Assembly (NCBI GenBank): GCA_900543715.1
Contig: UQSX01000100.1
Span: 1-9,818 of the forward strand
DNA: 9,818 nucleotides
Direction: 5' to 3'
DNA from: an uncultured Blautia sp.
GTDB taxonomy: Bacteria; Bacillota; Clostridia; Lachnospirales; Lachnospiraceae
The notes under the pieces are model-generated. The model had not been told where the DNA came from. It worked only from the letters and a program-made list of their open reading frames with translations, and searched no databases. Made by a program: the position numbers and the translations under genes. Positions 4,527 to 8,689 of this stretch are shown one piece after another; the stretch's first letter is position 1, and the number at the start of each line of letters is the position of its first letter.

Positions 4527-4799
4527 ATGGAATTGCTAGAATATAAAATCGATATAATAGAGGAATTAAAAAAGGCAGGTGTTAATACAACAATAGCTAA
4601 AGAAACTGGCGTATTTGGACAATCTACAATGCGAAAATTTAGAGAAAATGACACCTCGATTTCTTTGGATAATCTTAATCGCTTATGCTGTATCCTTGAA
4701 ATGCAACCTAGGGATATTATAAGATACATCGAAACCGTAGATGATAGAGAAAAAATAATATCTAAAATTCGTGAAAAACAAATTGACAATCACGAATAA
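4527..4799 (+). CDS. Small Cro/CI-type HTH repressor
   Basis: A 90-residue DNA-binding protein. Residues 4-68 form a five-helix XRE/Cro domain: YKIDIIEELKKAG, TTIAKETGVFGQSTMRKF as the helix-turn-helix, and SLDNLNRLCCILEMQPRDII as the closing helices. The charged tail (about 70-90) may mediate dimer contacts. The start is uncertain. ATG 4527 has GGGGGG only two bases upstream, while TTG 4533 is better spaced, and an 8-codon ORF with a good site (ATG 4513) overlaps it. The gene lies between two strong promoters sharing one operator. Its last codons contain the -35 and half the operator of the rightward promoter. I infer that it represses both flanking operons. Confidence 0.8.
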   Translation: MELLEYKIDIIEELKKAGVNTTIAKETGVFGQSTMRKFRENDTSISLDNLNRLCCILEMQPRDIIRYIETVDDREKIISKIREKQIDNHE

Positions 4800-4811
4800 T
4801 GGTGATATAAT
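4783..4811 (+). promoter_or_regulatory. Rightward consensus promoter with operator O2
   Basis: TTGACA (4783-4788), 17 bases, TATAAT (4806-4811), perfect consensus. The dyad TCACGAATAATGGTGA fills the spacer (4790-4805). The -35 and left half-site lie inside the end of the repressor coding sequence, and an extra half-site TTCGTGA lies at 4768-4774. It drives the genes from 4879 to 6717. Confidence 0.88.
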
Positions 4812-4878
4812 GAATATAGTTAAGGGGGGAACTAAACCTTAATGAATGGCCGGGGCAAGCCGGGGAGAGGAGGAACAC

Positions 4879-5028
4879 ATGGACGTGAACATGTCAGAAG
4901 CAGCAAGATTAATCTTGGGATTAAGGAATGCCGGGTGGGATGAAAAGGATATAAACGATTTTATCCTCTATATCGAAACCGGGGAGGAACAGTACAAACC
5001 ACAGCAAAAAAATAAGCCTACGGAATAG
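4879..5028 (+). CDS. Small acidic phage protein, function unknown
   Basis: A 49-residue protein opening MDVNMSEAARLILGLRNAGW. ATG 4879 is preceded by GAGAGGAGGAAC, much better than the in-frame ATG at 4846. Residues 5-18 are a helix. GWDEKDINDFILYIETGEEQY follows and resembles small clostridial phage early proteins, and the tail is polar (KPQQKNKPTE). Helix-turn-helix character is possible (GWDEKDINDFI) but too short to claim. It is the first gene of the repressed rightward operon. Confidence 0.7.
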   Translation: MDVNMSEAARLILGLRNAGWDEKDINDFILYIETGEEQYKPQQKNKPTE

Positions 5029-5046
5029 GCTTAAGGAAATGAACCA

Positions 5047-5074
5047 GGGGAGGGCGGGCTTGCCACCGCTCCCC
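5047..5074 (+). other. Intergenic hairpin
   Basis: GGGGAG (5047-5052) pairs with CTCCCC (5069-5074), extended inward by GGCGG/CCACC with one mismatch and one bulge. No T-run follows. Its right arm CACCGCTCCCCC (5064-5075) is identical over 12 bases to 2379-2390, the start of the first CRISPR-like repeat. Confidence 0.5.
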
Positions 5075-5117
5075 CGATTCAAATATAAGTATAGCAAAAC
5101 TTAAGGGGGATATCAAT

Positions 5118-5777
5118 ATGAAAACATTTAGAGGATATATAAATTATGGATGTCTGGCCGCTGAGAAACGTCCGGTATTTACCGGAGGAAATCCTCATCC
5201 GACAGCAGCAGAGAGTGAACCAGTGGAATACACGGTACCAGAAGGATGGCTCTGTGATGAAACCGAAACAGGAATAGTATTAACAGCTCCATGGGGGTGG
5301 ACCTATTCTCCAAATGAATTGTTAGAGGGAAAAGAAAATCCATATTTCTGTGCTATCAATAAGGATGGAAAAGAAATACGAACAAAATTAGAATGGAGGA
5401 ACATAAATATGAAAAATGCTAACGTATTTAATTTAGGCAAATTTTTTGCTTATGCAGAGGATGTACAGATAGCGTATGATTTAAAGAAAGGACATCCCGC
5501 ATCCCAAACAATAGGAAGCGAATTTTACGAAAGGGTATCTCATGGATACATGACCGCCGCAGATGCTGTTAACAAGATGACAGATAAAATGAAAGACTAC
5601 GAATCTTATCTGAGTAAATTAAACGACCCACAAATAGATGAAATGCTAAACGGAGGGAAAAAAATATTATCAAACATCCATTTTGATGAAATGCCTCAGA
5701 AGGTGACTGAATCCGATGAAATAGCAGCTCAATTCGCAGTTGGATTTATGTCCGGGGGAAAGCCAATAGAAAGTTAA
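5118..5777 (+). CDS. Two-part phage protein with Cas8c/Cas11c-like C-terminal half
   Basis: A 219-residue soluble protein. AAGGGGGA lies eight bases before the ATG. Residues 1-97 (MKTFRGYINYGCLAAEKRP, APWGWTYSPNELL, ending LEWRN) are an unrecognised domain. Residues 98-219 resemble the C-terminal end of Cas8c (Csd1), the region that also makes the small subunit Cas11c in type I-C systems. FNLGKFFAYAEDVQ matches the LGRLFAxLExxQ block, TIGSEFYERVS matches TIRDRYFxxAS, and a late IL-NI...P..VTE...AAQFAVGF matches I...I..FP..LS..xQGxFxLGY, in the same order and with similar spacing. The comparison is from memory and identity is low. No nuclease motif is visible. It lies in a repressor-controlled cargo operon. 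Possible roles are a decoy subunit, an anti-CRISPR, or something unrelated. Confidence 0.6.
   Translation: MKTFRGYINYGCLAAEKRPVFTGGNPHPTAAESEPVEYTVPEGWLCDETETGIVLTAPWGWTYSPNELLEGKENPYFCAINKDGKEIRTKLEWRNINMKNANVFNLGKFFAYAEDVQIAYDLKKGHPASQTIGSEFYERVSHGYMTAADAVNKMTDKMKDYESYLSKLNDPQIDEMLNGGKKILSNIHFDEMPQKVTESDEIAAQFAVGFMSGGKPIES
5409..5777 (+). CDS. Possible internal product, Cas11c-sized
   Basis: Met98 of the preceding protein has its own ribosome binding site, GGAGGA at 5395-5400, eight bases before ATG 5409. Translation from here gives 122 residues starting MKNANVFNLGKFFAYAEDVQ, exactly the Cas8c-like part. Type I-C cas8c genes make Cas11c by internal initiation at the corresponding place, and the product there has about this size. 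Alternatively the site is a relic of two once separate genes that fused by loss of a stop codon. GGAGGA also encodes Trp-Arg-Asn here, so chance is not excluded. Confidence 0.4.
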   Translation: MKNANVFNLGKFFAYAEDVQIAYDLKKGHPASQTIGSEFYERVSHGYMTAADAVNKMTDKMKDYESYLSKLNDPQIDEMLNGGKKILSNIHFDEMPQKVTESDEIAAQFAVGFMSGGKPIES

Positions 5778-5802
5778 TAAAAACAAGAAACCAGGACCAG
5801 AC

Positions 5803-6531
5803 ATGAAAAAGCAAGAGGAAAATATGAAACAGCAGAAGAAAACTAAGTCTATAGGTGAGAAAATGAAATCCACGCATACATACCAGCGGCAGGAGGAAAT
5901 CCTGCTGGACTGGGCGGATGCCTGGGAGAAGGATTTTAATAAAACACATGAGCTTATCAGACAGGCTGTCAGGGCAGAGGAAAAGGGGTTGGCCTTGCGC
6001 TACAGTGACCAGTTGACCGCCCTAACCCAAAAGCGGTTCCAGGCCCTGGAAAATATCATCTATAAGGTATGTGACCCCAAACGGATAATGAAGGACCAGG
6101 ATGCCATCGGGGGCAACCCGGTGGAGCCGGAACATATTGCTCCGCCGGAATCAACATTGGAACAGCCGGACGCAACATCGCAACCTGAATCAATGACACC
6201 ACAGGGTAACCAGGAAACACTGGCTGAAAGAGTGGTGAGGTATTACAAGCAGGGGAAGGACGCTAAGGAGATTGCAATCATGTGCGAGATAAGCGACCAT
6301 AAGACCATCAAGATATTAGTAACAGCGGGCATATTCCAGGGGGAAACCTATGACCGGATTAAGACACTGAGGGCTGATGGAAAGACCGATGTTGAAATCT
6401 GCGATATATTAAAGGTCAAGGAGAGGACACTTGACAGGTATACCCCTTATAAAAAGGGAATGTATCTATCAGAAACCCCTACTGAAAACGCACTAAAAAT
6501 CCGCAAAAGTAGAGGAAAGTCAGAGAGGTGA
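5803..6531 (+). CDS. Phage-associated HTH protein with helical N-terminus
   Basis: A 242-residue protein. Residues 1-90 are charged and helical (EEILLDWADAWEKDF, ALRYSDQLTALTQKRFQAL). A Pro/Gln/Glu-rich linker (about 100-140) joins them to two small HTH-like units, LAERVVRYYKQGKDAKEIA..MCEISDHKTIKIL and YDRIKTLRADGKTDVEICDI with LKVKERTLDRYTPYKKGMY. The last unit, ending in ALKIRKSR, is a familiar arrangement in Firmicutes mobile-element proteins and probably binds DNA. The start is uncertain: ATG 5803 has only a weak AGGA upstream, while ATG 5824 follows AAGAGGAAAAT. It belongs to the rightward operon and its stop overlaps the ribosome binding site of the next gene. Confidence 0.75.
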   Translation: MKKQEENMKQQKKTKSIGEKMKSTHTYQRQEEILLDWADAWEKDFNKTHELIRQAVRAEEKGLALRYSDQLTALTQKRFQALENIIYKVCDPKRIMKDQDAIGGNPVEPEHIAPPESTLEQPDATSQPESMTPQGNQETLAERVVRYYKQGKDAKEIAIMCEISDHKTIKILVTAGIFQGETYDRIKTLRADGKTDVEICDILKVKERTLDRYTPYKKGMYLSETPTENALKIRKSRGKSER

Positions 6532-6537
6532 GACAGC

Positions 6538-6717
6538 ATGTCGAAAATAGAAGTAGCAAAAAAGTTATATGCACAATGTAGGGATATGGATATTGATGAG
6601 ACCATGGAGTTGGTCTTAAGTGCGGAAACCGAAGAGGAAAAGGAATTTTTCTCACTGCTGGGTGATTTCATACTGCAAAGGAAACAGCAGGAGGTTATAA
6701 AAGAGAAAAGGTTTTAG
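6538..6717 (+). CDS. Small acidic helical protein, function unknown
   Basis: A 59-residue protein opening MSKIEVAKKLYAQCRDMDID. GAGAGGTGAG, which contains the previous stop, ends seven bases before the ATG, so it is translated with the HTH gene. It looks all-helical: residues 2-15, 19-30 (DETMELVLSAET), and 33-58 (EEKEFFSLLGDFILQRKQQE). No membrane segment and no family recognised. It is the last gene of the rightward operon. The 14-bp inverted repeat begins eight bases after its stop. Confidence 0.75.
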   Translation: MSKIEVAKKLYAQCRDMDIDETMELVLSAETEEEKEFFSLLGDFILQRKQQEVIKEKRF

Positions 6718-6724
6718 ACAAATC

Positions 6725-6764
6725 ATTTAGGCAGGGACCGTATGTTGAACGTCCCTGCCTAAAT
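6725..6764. repeat. Perfect 14-bp inverted repeat at a cassette edge
   Basis: ATTTAGGCAGGGAC (6725-6738) and GTCCCTGCCTAAAT (6751-6764) are perfect inverse copies around a 12-base loop. The right arm overlaps the first four bases of the recombination-site copy at 6761-6778. It may stop transcription from the upstream operon, although no T-run follows, or it may take part in recombination. Confidence 0.65.
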
Positions 6765-6778
6765 AGCAATTTAAGCCA
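6761..6778 (+). repeat. Putative fibre-switching recombination site, copy 2
   Basis: AAATAGCAATTTAAGCCA, identical to the minus-strand reading of 38-55. It marks the exact start of the plus-strand fibre cassette and lies inverted to the copy at 7306-7318. Confidence 0.6.
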
Positions 6779-6983
6779 TAAAGCGAATGCGGCAGATTAT
6801 GCCTTGATTAATTTAGCCGGCATGAATTTTTTATATGATCAAAATAACAATACGGTTGGGTTCCAGTGGTTATTTGGCGCAAATAAAGAATATGGATATG
6901 CCATCAACATAAGTACAGCAAATGGGGGAATGCAATTCTATTACCTTAACAATGGTACATGGATGCCATCGTGGAACAAATAA
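6762..6983 (+). pseudogene. Silent tail-fibre C-terminal cassette C
   Basis: From AAT 6762 the frame runs 73 codons to TAA 6981-6983. It begins NSNLSHKANAADYALINLAG, then has aromatic and Asn/Gly-rich strands (NNNTVGFQWLFGANKEYGYA), and ends YYLNNGTWMPSWNK. That ending, an aromatic strand with a terminal W, is typical of phage fibre tip domains. No start codon or ribosome binding site exists in frame upstream. Read as a spare receptor-binding tip that becomes active only if recombined onto a fibre N-terminus. Its stop directly abuts the stop of the opposite cassette. Confidence 0.6.
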
Positions 6984-7316
6984 TCACTTCGTTTCCCAAC
7001 CGCTCCAAACGCCATCTCTTCGGTATCTGGTAAATAAATGTGAGTCACCCACAGCCATTGCCAGTTGGCATAGCCATTGATTACCTGTGCTATATGTAAG
7101 GCAAAATCCATTGCCATATATAGTGTTTCCCGTAGACTTTGGCGTACTGGTGGTATTGGAATCCCATGCAACTATGTTGACAACGCCCACAGTATTATTG
7201 TTAATGTCTCCCACAAGGCTTGTTTTGAGTGGATTAATAGATTCCTTGACATTGTTCAGGTCTGCGGTTAATCCAGACACTGTATCAGCATTAGCTTTAG
7301 AGTCCAAATTGCTATT
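6984..7316 (-). pseudogene. Silent tail-fibre C-terminal cassette D
   Basis: On minus from AAT 7316 the frame runs 110 codons to TGA at 6986-6984. It begins NSNLDSKANADTVSGLTADL, continues with a short coiled-coil-like part (NNVKESINPLKTSLVG) and a beta-rich tip (VVNIVAWDSNTTSTP, NGFCLTYSTGNQWLCQ), and ends LFTRYRRDGVWSGWETK. This last pattern (F-R-x-R..G-x-W-S-x-W) is a common fibre or receptor-binding ending in Firmicutes phages. No ATG exists before the site. It is longer than cassette C and has a different tip, so it probably recognises a different receptor. Confidence 0.65.
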
Positions 7317-7318
7317 TT
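7306..7318 (-). repeat. Putative fibre-switching recombination site, copy 3
   Basis: On minus: AAAATAGCAATTT followed by GGACTC. It shares the 12-bp core AAATAGCAATTT with the other two copies at the same codon phase but has lost identity after the core. Confidence 0.5.
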
Positions 7319-7410
7319 GAGAACGCTTGTTCGGCTCTCTTTATAGAGTATATTCAAGCACCAGCTAAAATGTTATTATATAGGCATCTTTTAAGGCTGG
7401 AGGTGTGCTT

Positions 7411-7593
7411 ATGGTTCAAAATTCTTATGTCATTTATCAATCAAAAAAGGCCGCAGAAGATACCTTTGCGGCGATGGAGCTGGCGAATATGATATTCCAG
7501 GATGTACATTATATAAATAATGAGACGGCTGCTGCAAATCTGGAGATGGCACAGATTAAAAGCGTAGCTGATGCCCTCAATGAAGTTATGTAA
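7411..7593 (+). CDS. Small phage protein, function unknown
   Basis: A 60-residue protein opening MVQNSYVIYQSKKAAEDTFA. GGAGG at 7399-7403 is well spaced for ATG 7411 and too close for the in-frame GTG at 7405. After a short beta-like start it is helical (AAEDTFAAMELANMIFQDV and ANLEMAQIKSVADALNEVM). No membrane segment, no family. TTGTTC and TATATT (7327-7354, 16-base spacer) could be its promoter. It converges with the zinc-ribbon gene, with three bases between the stops. Confidence 0.68.
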   Translation: MVQNSYVIYQSKKAAEDTFAAMELANMIFQDVHYINNETAAANLEMAQIKSVADALNEVM

Positions 7594-7596
7594 ATC

Positions 7597-7782
7597 TCAG
7601 TGCTTTTTCAAATGGCATTCTGCTCCACAGTTCTTAACAATTCCTAGTATTAATGCTTTTTCCTTCACATAACAGTAACCCCCACAATCGCATATACATT
7701 TCCATATCTTCCCACAGCGTTTATTGTTCCAGAACCATTTTGTTTCCAGTTGTCCAAAGGCCAAATTAGGTTTGACATCCAT
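7597..7782 (-). CDS. Small zinc-ribbon-like protein
   Basis: A 61-residue basic protein, behind AAGGGG nine bases from ATG 7782. The core WKCICDCGGYCYVKEKALILGI..KNCGAECH resembles the short Cys motif (W-x-C-x-C-D-C-G...L..G..K-S-C-G-C) found alone or ahead of AP2/HNH domains in phage proteins. C-x-C-x-x-x-C and C-x-x-x-C-H spacing would suit one zinc ion. Here the usual final CGC is replaced by CGAEC. No nuclease domain follows, so it may be a remnant of a larger homing-type protein or a small DNA-binding factor. A TGATATAAT extended -10 lies on minus at 7814-7806. Confidence 0.6.
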   Translation of the reverse strand: MDVKPNLAFGQLETKWFWNNKRCGKIWKCICDCGGYCYVKEKALILGIVKNCGAECHLKKH

Positions 7783-7805
7783 TGTAAAATCCCCTTTTTT
7801 CTTTC

Positions 7806-7814
7806 ATTATATCA
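7806..7814 (-). promoter_or_regulatory. Extended -10 promoter of the zinc-ribbon gene
   Basis: On minus TGA-TATAAT, an extended -10 about 24 bases before the start codon. The -35 is weak. It is divergent from the promoter at 7871-7879. Confidence 0.5.
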
Positions 7815-7870
7815 TTAGATGGTGATTTCCAATAATGGTATATATTTCCAGACACAGGATAATTTAAAAG

Positions 7871-7879
7871 TGGTATATT
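7871..7879 (+). promoter_or_regulatory. Extended -10 promoter, possibly giving a leaderless mRNA
   Basis: TGG-TATATT ends eight bases before ATG 7887, so transcription would start at or next to the A of the start codon. No Shine-Dalgarno is present. A similar TGGTATATA lies at 7836-7844 and may be an operator half or a second promoter. Confidence 0.45.
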
Positions 7880-7886
7880 CATAATT

Positions 7887-8147
7887 ATGAAGATACTGCT
7901 GAGAGAAATAAGAGAAGAAAGGAAATTATCACTTCGGCAGATGGAAATATTGACTGGATTATCAAAGTCGGCCTTGAGCAGGATAGAGAAGGGAGAGGTA
8001 TCCATGACCTTCCACGAGGCAGAGCTGATAGCCGAAGGATTACATATTGGTATTGTAGATTTGTTCGAATCAGCAGTAAAATATAAAAAGTGTCCCGATA
8101 TCGGGACAAGACAGGGGAAAAAAAGAAGTGGCCCGTTCAACCATTAA
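7887..8147 (+). CDS. XRE-family transcriptional regulator
   Basis: An 86-residue HTH_3-type protein. Residues 3-58 form the domain: LLREIREERKLSLRQMEI, then LTGLSKSALSRIEKGE as the recognition region, then FHEAELIAEGLHIGIVDLF. The tail KKCPDIGTRQGKKRSGPFNH is basic and is encoded by a perfect 18-bp palindrome (8091-8108). It probably binds DNA as a dimer and controls nearby lysogeny genes. The palindrome inside its own gene is a candidate target. There is no ribosome binding site before ATG 7887, and the -10 is so close that a leaderless transcript is likely. Its stop is just before the ribosome binding site of the next gene. Confidence 0.82.
   Translation: MKILLREIREERKLSLRQMEILTGLSKSALSRIEKGEVSMTFHEAELIAEGLHIGIVDLFESAVKYKKCPDIGTRQGKKRSGPFNH
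8091..8108. promoter_or_regulatory. Perfect 18-bp palindrome inside the XRE gene
   Basis: TGTCCCGATATCGGGACA, fully symmetric, in frame as CPDIGT. It is a likely dimer binding site about 53 bases before the next gene. It lacks a loop, so it is a DNA rather than an RNA element. Confidence 0.65.
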
Positions 8148-8160
8148 AGGAGGGCGCGTC

Positions 8161-8334
8161 ATGGATGATTGTACAAAAGAGTTTGTAAAAATTTTTATTA
8201 TGATTACAGAGATGGAGGAAGATGCATATGAAAATTTTAAATTAAATTTACTCGACAGTAGCCTCATGGGAACTCAAGATGAGGTATTGGTGTATAATTA
8301 CATACAGGCGTTAAATAGGAAGAGACAAGAATGA
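8161..8334 (+). CDS. Small phage protein cotranscribed with the XRE regulator
   Basis: A 57-residue protein opening MDDCTKEFVKIFIMITEMEE. AAAGGAGGG lies seven bases before ATG 8161, which makes the in-frame ATG at 8128 unlikely. It is helical and acidic, with a hydrophobic N-terminal helix (FVKIFIMIT) too short and interrupted for a clear membrane segment, and a basic end (IQALNRKRQE). The second half (SLMGTQDEVLVYNYIQAL) also looks helical. No family is recognised. A partner or antagonist of the regulator is conceivable from the pairing. Confidence 0.7.
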   Translation: MDDCTKEFVKIFIMITEMEEDAYENFKLNLLDSSLMGTQDEVLVYNYIQALNRKRQE

Positions 8335-8356
8335 TTCTATCGTTATATAGCGTTTA

Positions 8357-8378
8357 ATTTGCCTACTATTTGCCTACT
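8357..8378. repeat. Tandem 11-bp repeats, left attP arm
   Basis: ATTTGCCTACT occurs twice head to tail (8357-8367, 8368-8378), followed by a partial third ATTGC. Short tandem repeats beside a tyrosine-integrase att core are typical arm-type integrase sites. Confidence 0.6.
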
Positions 8379-8432
8379 ATTGCACTGTCTTTTTGTGTTT
8401 AAACAGGTTTTTTAAGGAAAAAATAAGCAATT

Positions 8433-8478
8433 ATACTACACGAAAAGTGACGTAAAATCGTTGTTTTCCGTGTAGTAT
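8433..8478. repeat. Inverted repeat left of the att core
   Basis: ATACTACACG (8433-8442) and CGTGTAGTAT (8469-8478) are perfect inverse copies, extended by AAAA/TTTT with a one-base offset. The motif ACACGAAAA also occurs at 8668-8676 in the right arm, which suggests shared protein-binding sites. Confidence 0.6.
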
Positions 8479-8492
8479 CCGAAAATATTGCC

Positions 8493-8536
8493 CATTGGTA
8501 GTGCGGAGGTCACGGGTCCGATTCCCGTCAGCAGCT
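8493..8536 (+). other. attP core: 3' fragment of a tRNA-Thr(GGT) gene
   Basis: The last 44 bases read as a tRNA 3' end: loop TTGGTAG (8495-8501, anticodon GGT at 8497-8499), stem TGCGG, variable loop AGGTC, T-arm ACGGG-TCCGATT-CCCGT (8512-8528), acceptor CAGCAGC and discriminator T (8536). No CCA is encoded. The bases to the left do not pair as a 5' anticodon stem (GCCCA cannot pair with TGCGG), so the 5' half is absent and the gene is not functional here. On integration this piece would rebuild the host tRNA gene. The exact crossover point cannot be seen. Confidence 0.8.
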
Positions 8537-8543
8537 TTTTCTT

Positions 8544-8589
8544 AAAACCTTGTAGATACGTAGAAAACAACGTATTTGCAAGGTTTTTT
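8544..8589 (+). terminator. Terminator carried with the tRNA 3' end
   Basis: AAAACCTTG (8544-8552) pairs with CAAGGTTTT (8579-8587), with an inner stem ATACGT/ACGTAT (8556-8561, 8570-8575), then TTTTTT (8584-8589). It would end the rebuilt tRNA transcript and block read-through into the integrase in the prophage. Confidence 0.75.
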
Positions 8590-8607
8590 CATGTTTTTGG
8601 ATAGCAC

Positions 8608-8630
8608 TTCCTCCGTGACAGACGGAGGAA
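8608..8630. repeat. 9-bp inverted repeat between att core and integrase
   Basis: TTCCTCCGT (8608-8616) and ACGGAGGAA (8622-8630) around GACAG. No T-run on either strand. It could be a protein-binding site in the right arm or an end structure of the integrase mRNA. Confidence 0.5.
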
Positions 8631-8652
8631 ATAATTATAATATTTAGGATAT

Positions 8653-8672
8653 ATGCAACACGATGCAACACG
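8653..8672. repeat. Tandem 10-bp repeats, right attP arm
   Basis: ATGCAACACG occurs twice head to tail (8653-8662, 8663-8672), 18 bases beyond the integrase stop. Likely arm-type integrase sites, mirroring the tandem repeats on the left arm. Confidence 0.6.
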
Positions 8673-8689
8673 AAAAATATGCTATTCTA

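Noticed and set aside
4842..4943. 33-codon plus frame MNGRGKPGRGG...
   Set aside because: It overlaps the better supported gene at 4879 in another frame, and its composition reflects the GC-rich leader.
5047..5084. Hairpin plus GATTCAAAT as a third CRISPR-like repeat
   Set aside because: The handle differs at a key base and lacks GTG, the stem extends on the wrong side, and there is no second unit about 65-70 bases away. It is more likely an intergenic hairpin.
8493..8536. A functional tRNA gene
   Set aside because: Only the 3' 44 bases are present. The bases where the 5' anticodon stem should be do not pair, and there is no D-arm or acceptor 5' strand.
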